64,000 nt of DNA from Imbricaverruca yamaguchii (Eukaryota > Arthropoda > Thecostraca > Neoverrucidae): NCBI GenBank assembly GCA_034440575.1, contig JAOTOL010001321.1, positions 186,001 to 250,000 on the forward strand, read 5' to 3'. Both the position numbers and the translations under genes were made by a program. Numbering within the stretch: the first letter of the stretch is position 1; each line of letters starts with the position of its first letter. Of this stretch, positions 61,832-64,000 are shown one piece after another. The notes under the pieces are model-generated. The model saw only the letters and a program-made list of their open reading frames with translations, was not told the DNA's origin and did no database searches.

Positions 61832-62070
61832 AACTGGAACGAGAAGCTAAGACAGCGAGTTTTTGTTGAATTCCCGCTCGTGTCGGGTTGGTCCCGTTCG
61901 CTCATGTCATGTTGGTAACGAGCGAGTGGAAAAGACCGCTAGGTGGGCGGCGCCATGCACAGGCAATCTTTCATTTCATCCAAGACTTGTCCCAAAAAGT
62001 CTTGGACAGTGACCTTACTCAGGTTGACTGTCATCCAAGACTTTCCCAAACAGTCCCAAAAGGAAGTGGT
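61832..62070. other. Anonymous sequence
   Basis: A near-duplicate occurs: CAAGACTTGTCCCAAAAAGT and CAAGACTTTCCCAAACAGTC at about 61980 and 62035. No gene recognised. Confidence 0.4.
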
Positions 62071-62299
62071 CATAGGCGGATTCCGTAATTATCATTTTTC
62101 CGCAAGTGTTGGAAGAATTCGTAAAGCGGGCGGGTGATGTCGCTTTTTTATATGCAGAGCGTTTTTGGCTGAAAAATGCGCTGAGTGGGAGGGGATGCAC
62201 TCTAACCGTCATGAAGGGACGCTGTTCCCCAGGCGCAGGGCCCCAACTTTCTATGGAGCGGGGCACATTCCTCCAGGGATGCCCTTCTATCCGCCCCTG
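62071..62299 (-). mobile_element. hAT-like miniature inverted-repeat element (reverse copy)
   Basis: Reading the minus strand from 62299, it starts CAGGGGCGGATAGAAGGG and ends around CGGAATCCGCCTATG at 62071. Interior blocks CCATAGAAAGTTGG and GGGAACAGCGTCCC match the element at 45030-45274. Flanking 8-mers GAAGTGGT and AATGTGGC agree at 5 of 8 positions, a weak target duplication at best. Confidence 0.5.
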
Positions 62300-62424
62300 A
62301 ATGTGGCGGATGAAATGAGACAGCCTGGAAGATACCAAATTAACAAGAATAGCTCCTAAGATAAACGTCTTGTCCTCGCCTTCTCGAAGGTTGAGGCAAA
62401 AATCAAGTTTCTTGTCGACTTAGG

Positions 62425-62655
62425 CTAGGGCGACTCACTAACATCGATAAGGTGCCTAGAGAAGACCACTATGCCCACGTCGCGATCCGCATCAGAGCGT
62501 TCGCCACGCTTCGCTGTCGTATCAATCCGGAGCTCGAAGAAAACGTAGAGAACTGCTCCGGTCCAACCACGCGCGAGCAGGTTTGAACGATATTCTATGC
62601 TTTCCAGAAGTTTCACAGGCGGTTGAATACGACGATCTGTTCCGCTTTGTGGCAA
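62425..62655 (-). CDS. Candidate coding fragment, unrecognised
   Basis: A minus-strand frame of up to 76 codons contains LLARGWTGAVLYVFFELRID and DRDVGIVVFSRHLIDVSESP before a stop. The codon use looks coding-like and the stretch lacks repeats. No family, start context or splice partner is recognised. Confidence 0.18.
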   Translation of the reverse strand: MPQSGTDRRIQPPVKLLESIEYRSNLLARGWTGAVLYVFFELRIDTTAKRGERSDADRDVGIVVFSRHLIDVSESP

Positions 62656-62789
62656 GTATGAAATTCGGTAAAGTTGAGTATTTTAACCTCATCAGCAATG
62701 TATCTGATGACTGGCACTGTATAGCTGAAGCGGTTGAAGTAACCCAAAGCCGAAACAACCAACCAACCAACCTGAAGCCGGATACTTAA

Positions 62790-64000
62790 TTACAAGCTGA
62801 CAAACACACGTTTTCGACTGCTAACAAATTGTTCTGTTCTCTGTCTGCAGCAGGTGGGGCAGGAATATCTTCGGCGTGCCTAATTAGTTATGTGGGTTTT
62901 AGGGCACACCGACCATGATGATCCTATAGCAAACATCATTCGGCATGCATGAACACAAACCATCTTACCAGAATGAGAAATATGCCACAAGCTGATCTCA
63001 TATACCTACCTTGAATGTGATCGTCACAAGTACAAGTTTTGGATGTAGACTGAACAGGAAACCAATGAAAGCTGGGTATCTGCTCCTTCACCCATGCCTG
63101 TGTGTTTAATTTCCACTTCACTAAAGTTATTAAATTTCACTGAATTTGATACTTCGATTTAAGTCCACGTTGACGATGGAAGGGGGAACGGGCAGTGCAA
63201 AAAAAAACCATTAACATCATCGCCAGAATTTTTTTAAAGGTTGATGGAGGGTGTATGCATTGGAGGCCAAGGGGTCTAGTCGGCAACAACATTGATATTT
63301 CTCGTATATTTACGTAGTCTCCTGGTTAGAAGAGCAGTGCATCCAACTCAATGAGTAGCATACAGGCATGTTCTAGCTCGTTTCAGACATGGTTTACGTT
63401 ATTGGGTGTGTACTTCTCGTTAGTCTCCTCGTTAGTGGATTGCCAACATATGCACTTTAACGTGGTGTTGATTGTTGAGAATAGTACAGGACAGTTTGTA
63501 CATGTTTCCCGGTGGGCTTTTTCTCAGTAACTCCCAGCTCAGCCCCTGTGGCTTTCGCCACTTGTAAAATGTGTATATATTTATTTCGGTGCAAAATACT
63601 GTGAAACATCAACACATGATTATCATTGAAGGTGACAGCCATGAACGAAGGAGTTCTCAACACAAAATGCATCTAAAAATTGGCATTGCGTAAAAAAATG
63701 CATTGTATAGGTCCAATAAACATTCAGGAGTTCTTACATGGACTTTGGGCATAGTCTGGCAATCAGGACCCAGATTGCCAAGCATGACACATTTTGACAA
63801 GATATTGCATGTGCAGTCATCCATTTGGGAATGCATTCAGGTGTCCAGGTTTGTAAGTTATGCAGATCCTCATGGGCATGCATTATATAGTAGTCTTGAA
63901 AACAGTCTTGTCATCTGTACAATTATATAAATTGTGAGAATGCCTCGGATGGCATGGGTTCTCAGGACTGCAACAAATATTTTTAGGTGTGCATTGTGCA
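62790..64000. other. Anonymous sequence to window end
   Basis: No gene, RNA or repeat family recognised. Upstream, at about 62752-62775, lies a short CCAACCAACCAACC run. Confidence 0.4.

Overview
This is eukaryotic, almost certainly invertebrate animal, nuclear DNA. It is mostly non-coding and very rich in repeats. No bacterial operons, ribosome binding sites, rRNA genes or CRISPR arrays are visible. The only gene I can name is an intact villin/gelsolin-superfamily actin-binding protein at 51434-53941 (+). It has six gelsolin repeats and a C-terminal villin headpiece, which points to an animal. The phylum cannot be fixed from this window; an arthropod or other invertebrate with a compact, GC-rich coding style is a guess.

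Layout. 1-15.5 kb is a chain of unrelated tandem arrays (20, 27, 52, 65, 24, 4, 42, ~50, 26, ~76 and 146 bp units) separated by anonymous sequence. 16-31 kb holds dispersed mobile-element-like families: a TTAA-flanked element (copies near 16.6, 18.9, 27.3 and 43.6 kb, with relatives near 21.0 and 41.2 kb), an older dispersed repeat here called R2 (16.1, 30.7, 37.1 and 48.5 kb), and a tRNA-derived SINE inside one TTAA element. One R2 copy is split by a TTAA element, so the order of insertion can be read directly. 24-33 kb has further arrays of 37, 18, 21 and ~35 bp. 35-37 kb is a highly diverged ~21 bp satellite with an A-tract in nearly every unit. 37-49 kb is a mixture of R2, TTAA and hAT-like miniature elements with a 77 bp array. 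49-51.4 kb is GC-rich and leads into the villin-like gene. 54-64 kb is mostly anonymous, with a higher-order 19/38 bp array at 58.8-60.3 kb and some unrecognised ORF fragments near 60.6-62.8 kb.

The villin-like gene reads as one uninterrupted ORF over all seven domains, so its coding region is intronless. By eye it has strong G/C preference at third codon positions. Every other long open frame here lies in a tandem array whose unit lacks stop codons, or is unrecognised. I saw no identifiable transposase, reverse transcriptase or second complete gene. The most distinctive features beyond the gene are the nested TTAA/R2/SINE stratigraphy, the helically phased A-tract satellite, and several near-perfect hairpins, especially the 68-nt one at 9205-9272.
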